A stretch of 64,000 nt of DNA from Coleofasciculus sp040221695 (GTDB taxonomy: Bacteria; Cyanobacteriota; Cyanobacteriia; Cyanobacteriales; Coleofasciculaceae). The DNA lies in assembly GCA_040221695.1 (NCBI GenBank), contig JAVKEA010000217.1, one strand, 5' to 3'. Below the pieces are notes generated by a model. The model worked only from the letters and a program-made list of their open reading frames with translations, searched no databases and was not told the DNA's origin. Shown one piece after another: positions 45,674-54,591 of the stretch (positions are counted from its first letter, which is position 1; every line of letters begins with the position of its first letter). The translations under genes and the position numbers were made by a program.

Positions 45674-46850
45674 ACGTCAACGTAGATTCAGGGTTTTTCT
45701 AGCATTAGGGCTGGTATTCAGTATTGTCCTACTGGTTGCTAAATCGATTGTATTTTCCCCATCTTTGGCGCGTTCCCAAACGCCAACAAAAATAACAGAA
45801 ATTAGAGGGGTTTGGTTGACAAATGTCGCCAGTGGTGTATTATTTTCGCCGTGGGGAATTAACCGAGCGATCGCGCAATTGTCTAAACTGAACTTTAACA
45901 CGGTTTATCCGGTGGTTTGGAATCGGGGACATACGTTTTATCCGAGTGCGGTGGCGACACAAGAACCTTTGCTAGCAATTATGCGCCTCAATGGAGATGT
46001 TTTAGAAGAAATTGTACAGCAGGGACATCGCCAAGGGTTACGGATAATTCCTTGGTTTGAGTATGGATTTATGACACCGATTTATTCTGAATTAGCGCGG
46101 CGTCATCCCACCTGGATAACTCAGAGTTTAACTCAAAAATCTGATCCGGAGAATCCCCAACTCTTATGGCTGAATCCGTTACATCCAGAGGTACAACAGC
46201 TTATCCTGGATCTAATTAAGGAAGTAATCAGCCAATATGATGTGGATGGGATTCAGTTGGATGATCACTTTGGGATGCCTGTGGAATTGGGTTATGATCC
46301 CTATACCATTGAGCGTTATCAGCAAGAACATTATGGGAATCCTCCCCCAAATTCACCATTAAATAGTGAATGGATGCGCTGGCGGGCGAATAAGATTAGC
46401 GAGTTTATGGGAGAGATTGTCCAGACGGTTAAATCAATTAAACCGGATTGTATCATCTCGCTTTCACCCAATCCCCAAGCCTTTGCTTATCAACATTATC
46501 TCCAAGACTGGCAAACCTGGGTACAACGGGGTTGGGTGGATGAATTAGTGTTACAGGTTTATCGGGATGAGTTGAGTCGTTTTACGGCGGAACTTAATCA
46601 ACCCGCAGTACGCATGGCGCGGCGAACAATTCCGGTAAGTGTGGGGATTTTAACAGGAACCTTAGGTGATCCAATTCCCTTTGAACAAATTCAAGCCCAA
46701 GTTGACGCGGTTCGCGATCGCGCCTTTGATGGTGTATCCTTTTTTTATTGGGAAACCCTGTGGAGTTATTTGACTCCGGAGTCTCCGCAACAGCGAAGGC
46801 AGGGATTTCGCGAATTATTTCCCTATCCCGCGATCGCAGAAGAATCCTGA
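45660..46850 (+). CDS. Exported glycosylhydrolase-like protein (GHL10/DUF187)
   Basis: The 396-residue protein begins MTNDKRQRR, whose first codons are part of a heptamer array. A basic n-region and hydrophobic segment (about residues 11-30) form a signal peptide or anchor, with no lipobox evident. The catalytic-type domain (about 45-380) matches the family-10 glycosylhydrolase-like fold: RGVWLTNVASGVLF, FNTVYPVVWNRG, IPWFEYGF, GIQLDDHFGMP and SLSPNPQAFAYQHYLQDW. It probably acts on a polysaccharide or peptidoglycan sugar outside the plasma membrane. The substrate is unknown. ATTCCCT-type repeats follow the stop. Confidence 0.88.
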   Translation: MTNDKRQRRFRVFLALGLVFSIVLLVAKSIVFSPSLARSQTPTKITEIRGVWLTNVASGVLFSPWGINRAIAQLSKLNFNTVYPVVWNRGHTFYPSAVATQEPLLAIMRLNGDVLEEIVQQGHRQGLRIIPWFEYGFMTPIYSELARRHPTWITQSLTQKSDPENPQLLWLNPLHPEVQQLILDLIKEVISQYDVDGIQLDDHFGMPVELGYDPYTIERYQQEHYGNPPPNSPLNSEWMRWRANKISEFMGEIVQTVKSIKPDCIISLSPNPQAFAYQHYLQDWQTWVQRGWVDELVLQVYRDELSRFTAELNQPAVRMARRTIPVSVGILTGTLGDPIPFEQIQAQVDAVRDRAFDGVSFFYWETLWSYLTPESPQQRRQGFRELFPYPAIAEES

Positions 46851-46925
46851 CTCAACAGGGACTCAAAACCATTGCCTATTCCCTATTCCCTATTCCCACC
46901 ACAACACTTATTCAGCAGCCCCTAG

Positions 46926-49900
46926 TTATAACTGAACCTGCTTTTTCTTTCCCCCAAATAATCCCCGAATCCAGCGATATAAGTTATCCACATAAGTAAA
47001 TAACACGGGAACCACCACCAACGTTAACAAAGTTGAAGTCGTAAACCCACCAATTACCGCGATCGCCATCGGACTGCGTACCTCACCATCCGCCCCTAAT
47101 TCTAAGGCAATGGGCATCATTCCCGCAATTGTAGACACCGATGTCATTAGAATTGGGCGTAACCGAGACACCCCCGCCTCAACAACTGCCTTAAACTGGG
47201 GTTTTCCTTCTTTTATCCCAGCTAAAGCAAAGTCTACTAATAAAATCGCATTTTTAGTCACCAATCCCATCAGCAAAACAATACCAATTAGGGCAAACAA
47301 GCCTAACTCTTTCTGCGTGACTAACAACCCCAGTAACGCCCCACCAATGGATAACGGTAGGGCAACTAAAATCCCAAACGGATACAAGAAATTGCTATAC
47401 AGCAACACCAGAATCGCATAAATCGAGAGAATCGCCGCCCCTAATGCGGTAGCAAACCGGGTAAAAATATCCTGCATAATCTTGGCATCCCCAGCCGGTT
47501 CCTCGGATACCTCGGGTGGGAGGGGATTCATTGCGGGCAATGCTTTAACCGTTTCTAACGCATCCCCCAGAGAAATTCCTTCTAAATTCGCCTCCACCGA
47601 TACCTGACGATTGCGATCAAAACGGTCAATTTGCGCTGGACCACTTCCTAAACGGATATCCGCCACCGCACTAATCGGAACCAAATTCCCGGTTTGACTG
47701 GGAACCTGTAAATTTTTCAGCGTACTAATATCGGCGCGAGTTTCTGGATCAAGTTGTACCCGAATTGGAATCTGCCGATCCGCTAAATCAAACTTCGCCA
47801 GATTCGACTCATTATCGCCAATTAACGCTAACGATGCCGTGCGTGCGATCGCGCCTACAGAAACGCCCAAATCCGCTGCCCGTTCTGGATCAGGCTGAAT
47901 CACAATTTCCGGCTTAACTAAACTGGTACTGGATGTCACTTCCACCAATCCCGGAATATCGCGCATTTGCTTCTCCAAGGTTTCCGCTGTTTGCGTCAGC
48001 GCTGGGGCATTTTCACTCTTGAGAACAATCGATAAATCCTTACCTCCTCCCCCTGCACCTTGACTTTGGAAACTAATCCGCGCCCCCGGAATGGTTTGAA
48101 ACACCTGGCGCATTTGTTGTTCAAATTCCTGCTGGGAAATCTCTCGTTCATCCTTGGATAGCAGGTTGGCGTAGACTGTACCCGAATTGATCTTATCCGC
48201 CGTAGTAAAAACTTTTTCAACCGCCGGATTTTCTTGCAACGATTGGTTGAGTTGTTGCATAATCGCTTCAGTTTCACTCAAGGTTGATCCAGGAGGAAGT
48301 TCAACCATAACTGTACTCAACCCCGTATCCCCGCTATCAAATAACCCCTTGGGAATTAACGGCACCAGTTGTAAACTACCGATAAAGAAAGCAACCGCAA
48401 TTAATAAAGTTGTAATCCGATGACGTAATGCCCAAGTGAGTAGATTGCGGTAAGGGTGAATTCGTTTTTGCCCCTGTTGCCTGTTGCCTGCCTGCCCTGA
48501 ACGAAGTTGAAGGGTTGCCTGTTGCCTATTCCCTTTTGATTTCAGCAAATAAGCACTCAACATCGGTGTCATTGTACAAGCCACCAATGTAGAAAACATC
48601 GTGGAAACAGCAACAGTGACGCCAAACGGTTGGAAAAACTGACCCGGTACACCCCCCATAAATGCCACCGGAAGAAACACCGCCACAATTGTTGCCGTTG
48701 TCGCCACCACCGCTAACCCAATTTCCCGTGAAGCATCCAATGCGGCGTTAAAGGGCTTTTTCCCCATATCTAAGTGCTGGTCGATGTTTTCAATCATACA
48801 AATCGCATCATCGACTAAGTTACCCACGGCTAAAGCTAACGCCAATAATGTCATCCCGTTGAGGGTATACCCCAAGAGTTTCATCACCCCAAATGTAGGA
48901 ATAATCGATAGGGGTAACGCTGTAGCCGTAATCAGTGTGACTCGCCAATCCCGCAAAAACAAACCGACGGCAATCACTGTTAAAATACAGGCTAAAATTA
49001 AGGCATCAATTGTGGCTTGATAGGAATCCCGAATTGCATCGGCACGGGTAAAAATGAGTGCCAGAGTCACATCATCGGGGAGGGTTTTTTCCAATTCTGA
49101 AACAGCTTCGCGCACCCCTTCTTCCACCGTGACTAAGGTGCTACCCGTACTCCGCCGCACCGAAAAAGCAACCACGGATTCCCCATTCAAAGACGCCGCC
49201 TGTCGCTGTTCAGCAAAACTATCCTCTACTTCCCCTAAACTGGACAAGGGAACCGTCGCACCATTGGGCAGAACAATCCGATAACTTCGTAATTCCTCAA
49301 CCGTTTCTGCACTTCCCAAAGTCCGAATATTTTGCTCACTTCCGCCGACATTTCCCCGCCCTCCGGGTAAGTCAATATTCAAATTCCGAATTTGATCATT
49401 CACTTGGGTGGCGGTAATCCCATAAGCTTGCAAACGACTCGGATCAAGATCAACCCGAATCTCCCGATCCACACCCCCCAAACGGTCAATTTGCGCCACA
49501 CCCGGTACATTCAGCAGGGCGCGGCTAATTGTGCGATCGACTAAATCGCTTAATTGTTCAACCGATCGCGTCTCAGACGCCACCGCATACGTCATAATCG
49601 AACCGCCCGCAAACTCCAAGCGTTTAACAATCGGTTCATTCACATCCTGGGGTAAATCCTGACGAATTTGGGCAACCGCATTCCGCACATCATTCGTGGC
49701 GCGATCGCTATCCGTTCCGAGGACAAAACTAACAGTAGTGGTGGAACTCCCTTCCGTCACCGTGGAGGTGAGTTCATCAATATTTCCCAACCCCGCCACG
49801 GAATCTTCTATTTTCTTGGTGACTTGGGTTTCTAGTTCTGTTGGTCCCGCACCGGGTTGGGTAACTGTTACCATCACGGCGGGAATATCGATATTCGGAT

Positions 49901-50015
49901 TACTGTCAATTCCTAAGCGAAAAAAGGACACCAAACCAAAGATGCCCAAAATTAGGAATAAGACAATCGTCGGAACAGGTTTTTTAATTGACCAAGCGGA
50001 TAGGTTAAAAGACAT
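46926..50015 (-). CDS. RND efflux permease with in-frame repeat insertion
   Basis: From the ATG at 50015 this encodes 1029 residues; the in-frame ATG at 50054 is less likely. It is an AcrB/HAE1-type proton-driven exporter with twelve membrane helices and two large periplasmic parts. Helix 4 has NLVDDAI with the proton-relay Asp pair, and helix 10 has VTKNAILLVDF with the relay Lys. Residues about 493-516 in the loop between helices 6 and 7 are repeat-derived: the DNA 48471-48534 contains GTTGCCT heptamers and a CCTGAACGAAGTTGAAGG hairpin motif, translated as GNRQQ-type text. The frame stays open, so the pump may still work. Its adaptor is at 51265, with a nuclease gene between. Confidence 0.93.
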   Translation of the reverse strand: MSFNLSAWSIKKPVPTIVLFLILGIFGLVSFFRLGIDSNPNIDIPAVMVTVTQPGAGPTELETQVTKKIEDSVAGLGNIDELTSTVTEGSSTTTVSFVLGTDSDRATNDVRNAVAQIRQDLPQDVNEPIVKRLEFAGGSIMTYAVASETRSVEQLSDLVDRTISRALLNVPGVAQIDRLGGVDREIRVDLDPSRLQAYGITATQVNDQIRNLNIDLPGGRGNVGGSEQNIRTLGSAETVEELRSYRIVLPNGATVPLSSLGEVEDSFAEQRQAASLNGESVVAFSVRRSTGSTLVTVEEGVREAVSELEKTLPDDVTLALIFTRADAIRDSYQATIDALILACILTVIAVGLFLRDWRVTLITATALPLSIIPTFGVMKLLGYTLNGMTLLALALAVGNLVDDAICMIENIDQHLDMGKKPFNAALDASREIGLAVVATTATIVAVFLPVAFMGGVPGQFFQPFGVTVAVSTMFSTLVACTMTPMLSAYLLKSKGNRQQATLQLRSGQAGNRQQGQKRIHPYRNLLTWALRHRITTLLIAVAFFIGSLQLVPLIPKGLFDSGDTGLSTVMVELPPGSTLSETEAIMQQLNQSLQENPAVEKVFTTADKINSGTVYANLLSKDEREISQQEFEQQMRQVFQTIPGARISFQSQGAGGGGKDLSIVLKSENAPALTQTAETLEKQMRDIPGLVEVTSSTSLVKPEIVIQPDPERAADLGVSVGAIARTASLALIGDNESNLAKFDLADRQIPIRVQLDPETRADISTLKNLQVPSQTGNLVPISAVADIRLGSGPAQIDRFDRNRQVSVEANLEGISLGDALETVKALPAMNPLPPEVSEEPAGDAKIMQDIFTRFATALGAAILSIYAILVLLYSNFLYPFGILVALPLSIGGALLGLLVTQKELGLFALIGIVLLMGLVTKNAILLVDFALAGIKEGKPQFKAVVEAGVSRLRPILMTSVSTIAGMMPIALELGADGEVRSPMAIAVIGGFTTSTLLTLVVVPVLFTYVDNLYRWIRGLFGGKKKQVQL
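48471..48534. repeat. Composite repeat inside the RND coding sequence
   Basis: GTTGCCT heptamers flank a CCTGAACGAAGTTGAAGG element. The same motifs occur between genes at 20162, 31777 and 52932. The 64-base stretch keeps the reading frame. Confidence 0.85.
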
Positions 50016-50086
50016 AAACTTCGTTTGTATGTAGTTGCGCTTTAGCGCCATCAAGTTTAAGGTGAGTGTAATTGTTGTAATTGAAA

Positions 50087-50965
50087 TTAATTATCTAACC
50101 AACGTTCCAAGTCTTCCATGGCTTTAAATGTCAAAATCGTCTCAACCAAACAGTCTAATTCTGACAACGACAATTTCTCTATAGTAGTCATTACTTCTAG
50201 ATTAACTGCTCCAAATTTCTGTTCGATGACCAGGGAAAAAAATTTTAAATTCTGCTCAATTTTTGCAAGAGCAATCTCACCCTTCCTATCTCCGATAAAT
50301 ACTTCCTGCTTGTGCAACTCCTCTAATTCTTGATTACTTAAATTAGCACGACTGGCAATAGTTAACGCTTCTTCTATTTCCGGTACTTCCCCTAGGGATT
50401 CGGGAACCCTCTCCAAACTGGGGGCAGCTTTGAGAAAATAAATCCATTTATCACTAAGGGTTTCTAATTCTGATAGTTCTTTATTGAATTTTGGCAACTC
50501 TATAAAAATCAATGTTAACTCGTCTCGATAGTTAAATAGCTGTTTTTCTTCCTTGAGTCGAAACCGATTAATCATTTGTGAGCTATTTTTAAACAGCAAA
50601 AAATCAGCAATACTCAAAGCAATAAATGGTCGTAAGGTTGTATTAGTTTCTCCCATATCTAATTGGTTTGCATAAGCCTTGGCAATATTGTAAATCACTC
50701 GTTTCTCGAATGCTTCAACGTTTAAGACTTGCATTTCAATAATTACTGTAGAGCCATTATCTAAAACTGCCCTCACATCGAGATAAGTATCTTTAAGCGT
50801 GCTGGTACTCCCCGGATTATAGGGATCGATTATTTCTAATGATTTTATAGTATTTTTGCCTTCATAAACGATAGCGTTAAGAAAGCTGATGAGGATTTTT
50901 TGACTGCGTGTTGAGCCAAAAATTTTCTTAAACGCAAAGTCAGTTTTGGGACTAATAAATCTCAT
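50087..50965 (-). CDS. Rpn/PD-(D/E)XK nuclease family protein
   Basis: The 292-residue protein matches the PDDEXK_2 group of Rpn-type recombination-promoting nucleases. The N terminus has KTDFAFKKIFGS, and the catalytic part has DTYLDVRAVLDN then VIIEMQV, giving the D...ExQ pattern. A mid-domain (about 90-130) has QLDMGETNTT. The C-terminal half is helical and charged. Such genes are frequent and mobile in cyanobacteria; Rpn proteins cleave DNA and can raise recombination. It sits between the genes of an RND adaptor (51265) and permease (46926) on the same strand, as if inserted in their operon. Activity is not proved. Confidence 0.88.
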   Translation of the reverse strand: MRFISPKTDFAFKKIFGSTRSQKILISFLNAIVYEGKNTIKSLEIIDPYNPGSTSTLKDTYLDVRAVLDNGSTVIIEMQVLNVEAFEKRVIYNIAKAYANQLDMGETNTTLRPFIALSIADFLLFKNSSQMINRFRLKEEKQLFNYRDELTLIFIELPKFNKELSELETLSDKWIYFLKAAPSLERVPESLGEVPEIEEALTIASRANLSNQELEELHKQEVFIGDRKGEIALAKIEQNLKFFSLVIEQKFGAVNLEVMTTIEKLSLSELDCLVETILTFKAMEDLERWLDN

Positions 50966-51082
50966 GATCAGTGTCCAGGAAAAACAGCTTAGTCCTCCTA
51001 CGTTGAGTATAACCCAAACTCCGCTTTGGATTGAGTCTAAAGTTTAGTACTGGCGTGACCGGGTTAAAATAGGACTTTGTTT

Positions 51083-51146
51083 GTAGTAAGCACAAAGCGT
51101 GCTTTAACGCCTAGCTGGAGAGGGCTAAAGCCCTCACTACGAACCA
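51083..51146. repeat. Double-hairpin repeat GTAGTAAGC...CTACGA, copy 1
   Basis: TTTGTAGTAAGC begins a pair of hairpins (AAAGCACGCTTT-type and GGGCTTTAGCCC), ending CACTACGAAC. A second copy is at 53153. It lies before the adaptor gene's 3' end. Confidence 0.7.
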
Positions 51147-51264
51147 AATCTATTTCACCATTTTAGGTGGGTCACGCCAGTACGATACGATCATAAAAAT
51201 AGAGTGACGGGATGGTTACGGGATGAGAATGTTCTCCCGTACTTGTTTGGGACTGTTTACCCAA

Positions 51265-52764
51265 TCAGTTGACAACATTCACGTTATCGCCATCTTTGAG
51301 ATAAGCTGCACCTTTAACCACAACGCGATCGCTAGGAGACAACCCACTTTTAATTTCCACCCGATTATCACCTAGAAGTTCACCCACCTCTACAGACTGG
51401 GCTTTAACCGTATTATCGGGTTGCACAATATAGGCGATCGCACTACCATCACTTTGAGGCAAAATAGCTTTGGCGGGTACTGTTAACCCTTGGGCGGCTG
51501 AGGTGGTAATTGACGCCCGTAAAAACATACCCGGTTTTAATGATGCTGAGGCGGGTAAATCGATCTTCACCTGCGCCTGACGGGATGCTTCATCAATCAT
51601 CGGGTCAATTTCCCGAACGTTACCCGACAGTTGCAAGCTACTATCCGCATCTGAGGTAATCGTTACCGATTGTCCCGGTTTAATTTGGGGAAGTTGGGTT
51701 TCGGGGACGTTAACAATCAGTTCTAAACGTCCATTTTCGATGATTTTGAATAGGGTTTGGGAACCAGAGGTGACATCTCCCACACGGGCATTCCGTTCAG
51801 CTATTTTACCACTCACGGGGGCAACGATGCGGGTGTTGTTGAGTTGTGCCATCGTCGATTGCACCTGCGCCTGTGCCTGGGCGAGTTGGGCTTCGGCTTG
51901 GGTAATCACTTCCCGCCGGGGTCCAGCCTGAAGTTGAGCAAGTTGCTGGTTGGCTTCTCGTAACCGGGCTTGTGCCTGTTCGAGTTGGGAACGATAGCTG
52001 CGTTCTTGATTGTAGACTTCATCTAAGCGATCGCGGGCAATAGCACCTTCAGCTTGGAGTATTTTATTGCGATCGACCCGGGTTCTAGCTAATTCTAAGT
52101 CTGACTCGGCGGCTGCAACGGCAGATTCAGCGCTGCTGACGGATTCTTTAGCACGGGCAATTTCTTCACTACGGGAACCCGCCCGAAGTTCCGCGAGGCG
52201 GGCTTCGGCTTGAGCCACAGATGCTTGGGTTTGGCGTAATTGTGCCTGGAGTACCGAATCATCCAGACGGGCTAATAACTGTCCAGCTTTGACAACCTGT
52301 CCTTCTTCCACCAACACCTGTTGAATTTGTAAGCCTGTCGCCTGAGACAAGACGGGACTCATTTCAAAAGCAGCGACACTTCCGGTGGCGTCTAAGCGGC
52401 GGTTGACACTCTCGGATGTAACTTGGGCTACAGTTACGCTTTGACTCGGGGCAGATGATGTGGCGACGGGAGGTTCTGCTATTGGGGCGTCTGACTGTTG
52501 AGACGAGACTAAGCGCGTCGCCCCTAACGCTAAGAGGACACCAATGCCGATACCCAAAAACAGCCCTTTTCCACCAGATAGCCAGCCTTTTTTTGCGTTC
52601 TCGGTTCCAGATTGGGGAGAGGAACCTGCATCCTGTTCATAAGTGTCGGCTTCAGCGTCAGGTAGATAGAAGACAACATCGACATCCTGTTTTAGTTCGG
52701 CAGGCTTGGCGATAGAAGAACGATTCAACTGGCTTTTCTTGGGATTTGGTGCTGTCTGAGTCAC
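51265..52764 (-). CDS. RND efflux adaptor (membrane fusion protein)
   Basis: The 499-residue protein starts at GTG 52764. A cytoplasmic N-terminal part (about 1-60) precedes one membrane segment (about 66-85). The lipoyl half-motifs and alpha-hairpin follow: LEVLVEEGQVVKAGQLLARLD-type text (here QIQQVLVEEGQVVKAGQLLARLD), then a long Ala/Gln/Glu coiled coil (about 165-290), then the second lipoyl strand and the beta-barrel with LELIVNVPETQLPQIKPGQ. It should bridge the RND permease and an outer-membrane factor. The permease gene follows on the same strand at 46926-50015, after a nuclease gene. Confidence 0.93.
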   Translation of the reverse strand: MTQTAPNPKKSQLNRSSIAKPAELKQDVDVVFYLPDAEADTYEQDAGSSPQSGTENAKKGWLSGGKGLFLGIGIGVLLALGATRLVSSQQSDAPIAEPPVATSSAPSQSVTVAQVTSESVNRRLDATGSVAAFEMSPVLSQATGLQIQQVLVEEGQVVKAGQLLARLDDSVLQAQLRQTQASVAQAEARLAELRAGSRSEEIARAKESVSSAESAVAAAESDLELARTRVDRNKILQAEGAIARDRLDEVYNQERSYRSQLEQAQARLREANQQLAQLQAGPRREVITQAEAQLAQAQAQVQSTMAQLNNTRIVAPVSGKIAERNARVGDVTSGSQTLFKIIENGRLELIVNVPETQLPQIKPGQSVTITSDADSSLQLSGNVREIDPMIDEASRQAQVKIDLPASASLKPGMFLRASITTSAAQGLTVPAKAILPQSDGSAIAYIVQPDNTVKAQSVEVGELLGDNRVEIKSGLSPSDRVVVKGAAYLKDGDNVNVVN

Positions 52765-52931
52765 GGTTATTCCTCTTGGACGGATCGAGGGTACTGGTGT
52801 TGTAAAGACTAATTTAATAAATATCTGGTTACTTTACTTAACACTACTTTACATTGTAGCGCAATCTTGACCAAGCGGTTGGTTGATACTATATCCGGGT
52901 CAACCATCTATCTCCCTTTATGGTGAGGACA

Positions 52932-52968
52932 AGGCAACAGGCAACAGGCAACAGGCAACAGGCAACAA
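52932..52968. repeat. Heptamer array (GGCAACA)n
   Basis: Five consecutive AGGCAAC/GGCAACA units. The same heptamer, in the other orientation, is inside the RND permease gene. Confidence 0.9.
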
Positions 52969-53015
52969 GACTCAAGGTATAAATGTATAAAGGTGGATTT
53001 GTTATGAGGAGGCGA

Positions 53016-53036
53016 TGCAGTGCCACGGCACGTCTG
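53016..53036. repeat. Degenerate palindrome of the GTAGAGACG family
   Basis: GCAGTGCCACGGCACGTCTG keeps the core GTGCC/GGCAC stem and a GTCT arm. Confidence 0.4.
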
Positions 53037-53152
53037 GAAGCTGGGGAAGATGTAACCTTTCTTTAAGATATGGCAGAAGTAACGAGTTCAACATCACCCA
53101 TTAGACTCATCCAACAGAGTGATTTAGGTCGAATGCCACTGACTTTAGAGTT

Positions 53153-53204
53153 TGTAGTAAGCGCTTAAGCGCTTCTGGCACTAAAGTGCCTACTACGAAC
53201 CCAG
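53153..53204. repeat. Double-hairpin repeat GTAGTAAGC...CTACGA, copy 2
   Basis: GTAGTAAGCGCTTAAGCGCTT then GGCACTAAAGTGCC then CTACTACGAAC: two perfect hairpins in series, related to 51083. Confidence 0.75.
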
Positions 53205-53250
53205 CTTAAGTCAGTAACATTCGATTTAGGTCTTTTGTCCTTTGTAACGT

Positions 53251-53310
53251 CGGGGCGGGTTTAGTTTCATCTGGGTGTAACCGAAAAGATAATAGTGAAA
53301 CCCGCCCCTA
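53251..53310. repeat. GGGGCGGGTTT/AAACCCGCCCC palindromic element, copy 5
   Basis: Inverted ends surround AGTTTCATCTGGGTGTAACC. The centre matches the copy at 63874 in part (AATAGTGAAACCC). Confidence 0.8.
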
Positions 53311-53407
53311 CACAATCTTCCCCAGCTTCCCCATCTCCCCCAGCTCCCCCAGCTCCCCCAGCTTCCTCTGCTTCCTCTGCCCTCCCACTCCCCCGAATTG
53401 GCATTGC

Positions 53408-54571
53408 TCATAAGGACGAGGGACTAGGATGAGTAAAGTAAGCCTGAGTCCCTTTCAACACCTCTTTATATAAAATTTCTAATTGACTAATATTCCCACT
53501 CAGGGTATAGCGTTCTAAAACTCTAGCTCTAGCTTTTTGACCCAGAAGCGTTGTCCATTCCGTATGATCTCGTAACAAGGGCAAAAGGGTATTCAATTGA
53601 GACGTGACCCGATGGGTATTCAGAATAATACCCGCACCACCTTCTAAAACCTCACCATCCGCCCCCGCATCGGTGGCGACACAAGCCAAACCACAAGCCA
53701 TGGCTTCGAGTAATGATAAGGAAAGTCCTTCTAATAACGACGGCAAAATAAATACATCGGCGGCTTGCAGAATCTCAATCCGCTGCTGTTCATCTGCCAC
53801 AAATCCTAACCAGAGAATCCCATCGGATCTATCATAAAAAGGTCTTAACGTGGGAACCAGAGATCCATTCCCAACAATCAAAAGCTTGCACCTATCAACC
53901 ATTTCCGACTGTTTCCACGCCTTGAGTAACGCCTCTACATTTTTTTCTGTAGCAATGCGACCTTGATAAACAAATAGACGTTGGGCATCAAATCGGACTT
54001 TCAAATTCGATGTGCCAGGAGCATATTTCTGCACATCAACTCCATTGGGAATTACGGCGAGTTTATGGCGAGGAACTCCCAAACGCACCAGCAAATCCCG
54101 TTGCAGTTGAGAAAAGATAATCACCCGATCATAGTGTGCCAGAAACGGGGCATAGAGTTGATAGGCAACCAGTTGGGTTCCCGATTTAAAATTGCGGCGT
54201 TTGCCATCAAAGGGGGGATGAAATGTGGCAACGAGGGGTAAATTCAGGTCTTCACAGATTTCTGGAAGCAGAAAATCTAAGGGAGACAAAGTGAGAGACG
54301 CATGGACTAAATCCGGGCGCAGTTGCTGTAGAGCCTGTTTTAAAACCTTACTCGCTTTAGGAGAGGGAATCGTATAAACTTGGGATTTATACAAGCAAGG
54401 GAGGGATACCTCCTGACAACCCGAACACAGGGGATCTGCGACGGTTTCGTCGTGGGCAAAATGGAGAAAACTAACTTGGTATCCCCGGTCGAGTAAAGCA
54501 TTAGTAACTTCTCGACCGTAAGTGACATTGCCACAAAAGGGTGATTTTTTTCCGATCCAGGCGATATGCAT
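53408..54571 (-). CDS. Glycosyltransferase family 4 protein
   Basis: The 387-residue GT-B enzyme has an N-terminal acceptor half starting MHIAWIGKKSPFCGNVTYGRE, and a nucleotide-sugar half with VIPNGVDVQKY, VYQGRIATEKNVEAL and FILPSLLEGLSLSLLEAMACG. The last fragment carries the two Glu of the retaining GT4 active site, the second in SLLEAMACG. It should transfer a sugar to a lipid, sugar or polysaccharide, with acceptor unknown. The gene follows an MFS transporter on the same strand by 20 bases, so both may serve one glycan or small-molecule pathway. Confidence 0.9.
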   Translation of the reverse strand: MHIAWIGKKSPFCGNVTYGREVTNALLDRGYQVSFLHFAHDETVADPLCSGCQEVSLPCLYKSQVYTIPSPKASKVLKQALQQLRPDLVHASLTLSPLDFLLPEICEDLNLPLVATFHPPFDGKRRNFKSGTQLVAYQLYAPFLAHYDRVIIFSQLQRDLLVRLGVPRHKLAVIPNGVDVQKYAPGTSNLKVRFDAQRLFVYQGRIATEKNVEALLKAWKQSEMVDRCKLLIVGNGSLVPTLRPFYDRSDGILWLGFVADEQQRIEILQAADVFILPSLLEGLSLSLLEAMACGLACVATDAGADGEVLEGGAGIILNTHRVTSQLNTLLPLLRDHTEWTTLLGQKARARVLERYTLSGNISQLEILYKEVLKGTQAYFTHPSPSSL

Positions 54572-54591
54572 TCAAGTTGAATCGTGAGTCT

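Larger units (their letters stand above)
52765..53407. other. Repeat-dense intergenic region
   Basis: About 640 bases with a GGCAACA array, a double-hairpin repeat, a GGGGCGGGTTT element and polypyrimidine CCCCAGCTT-type units (53322-53395). No gene is supported. Confidence 0.55.

Noticed and set aside
45361..45680. Two minus-strand frames of repeated HPTPYTL text
   Set aside because: They are translations of the GGTGTGG/GGTGTAG heptamer array in two frames.
53226..53411. Minus-strand frame with GSWGSWG repeats
   Set aside because: It is translation of CCCCAGCTT-type polypyrimidine repeats.
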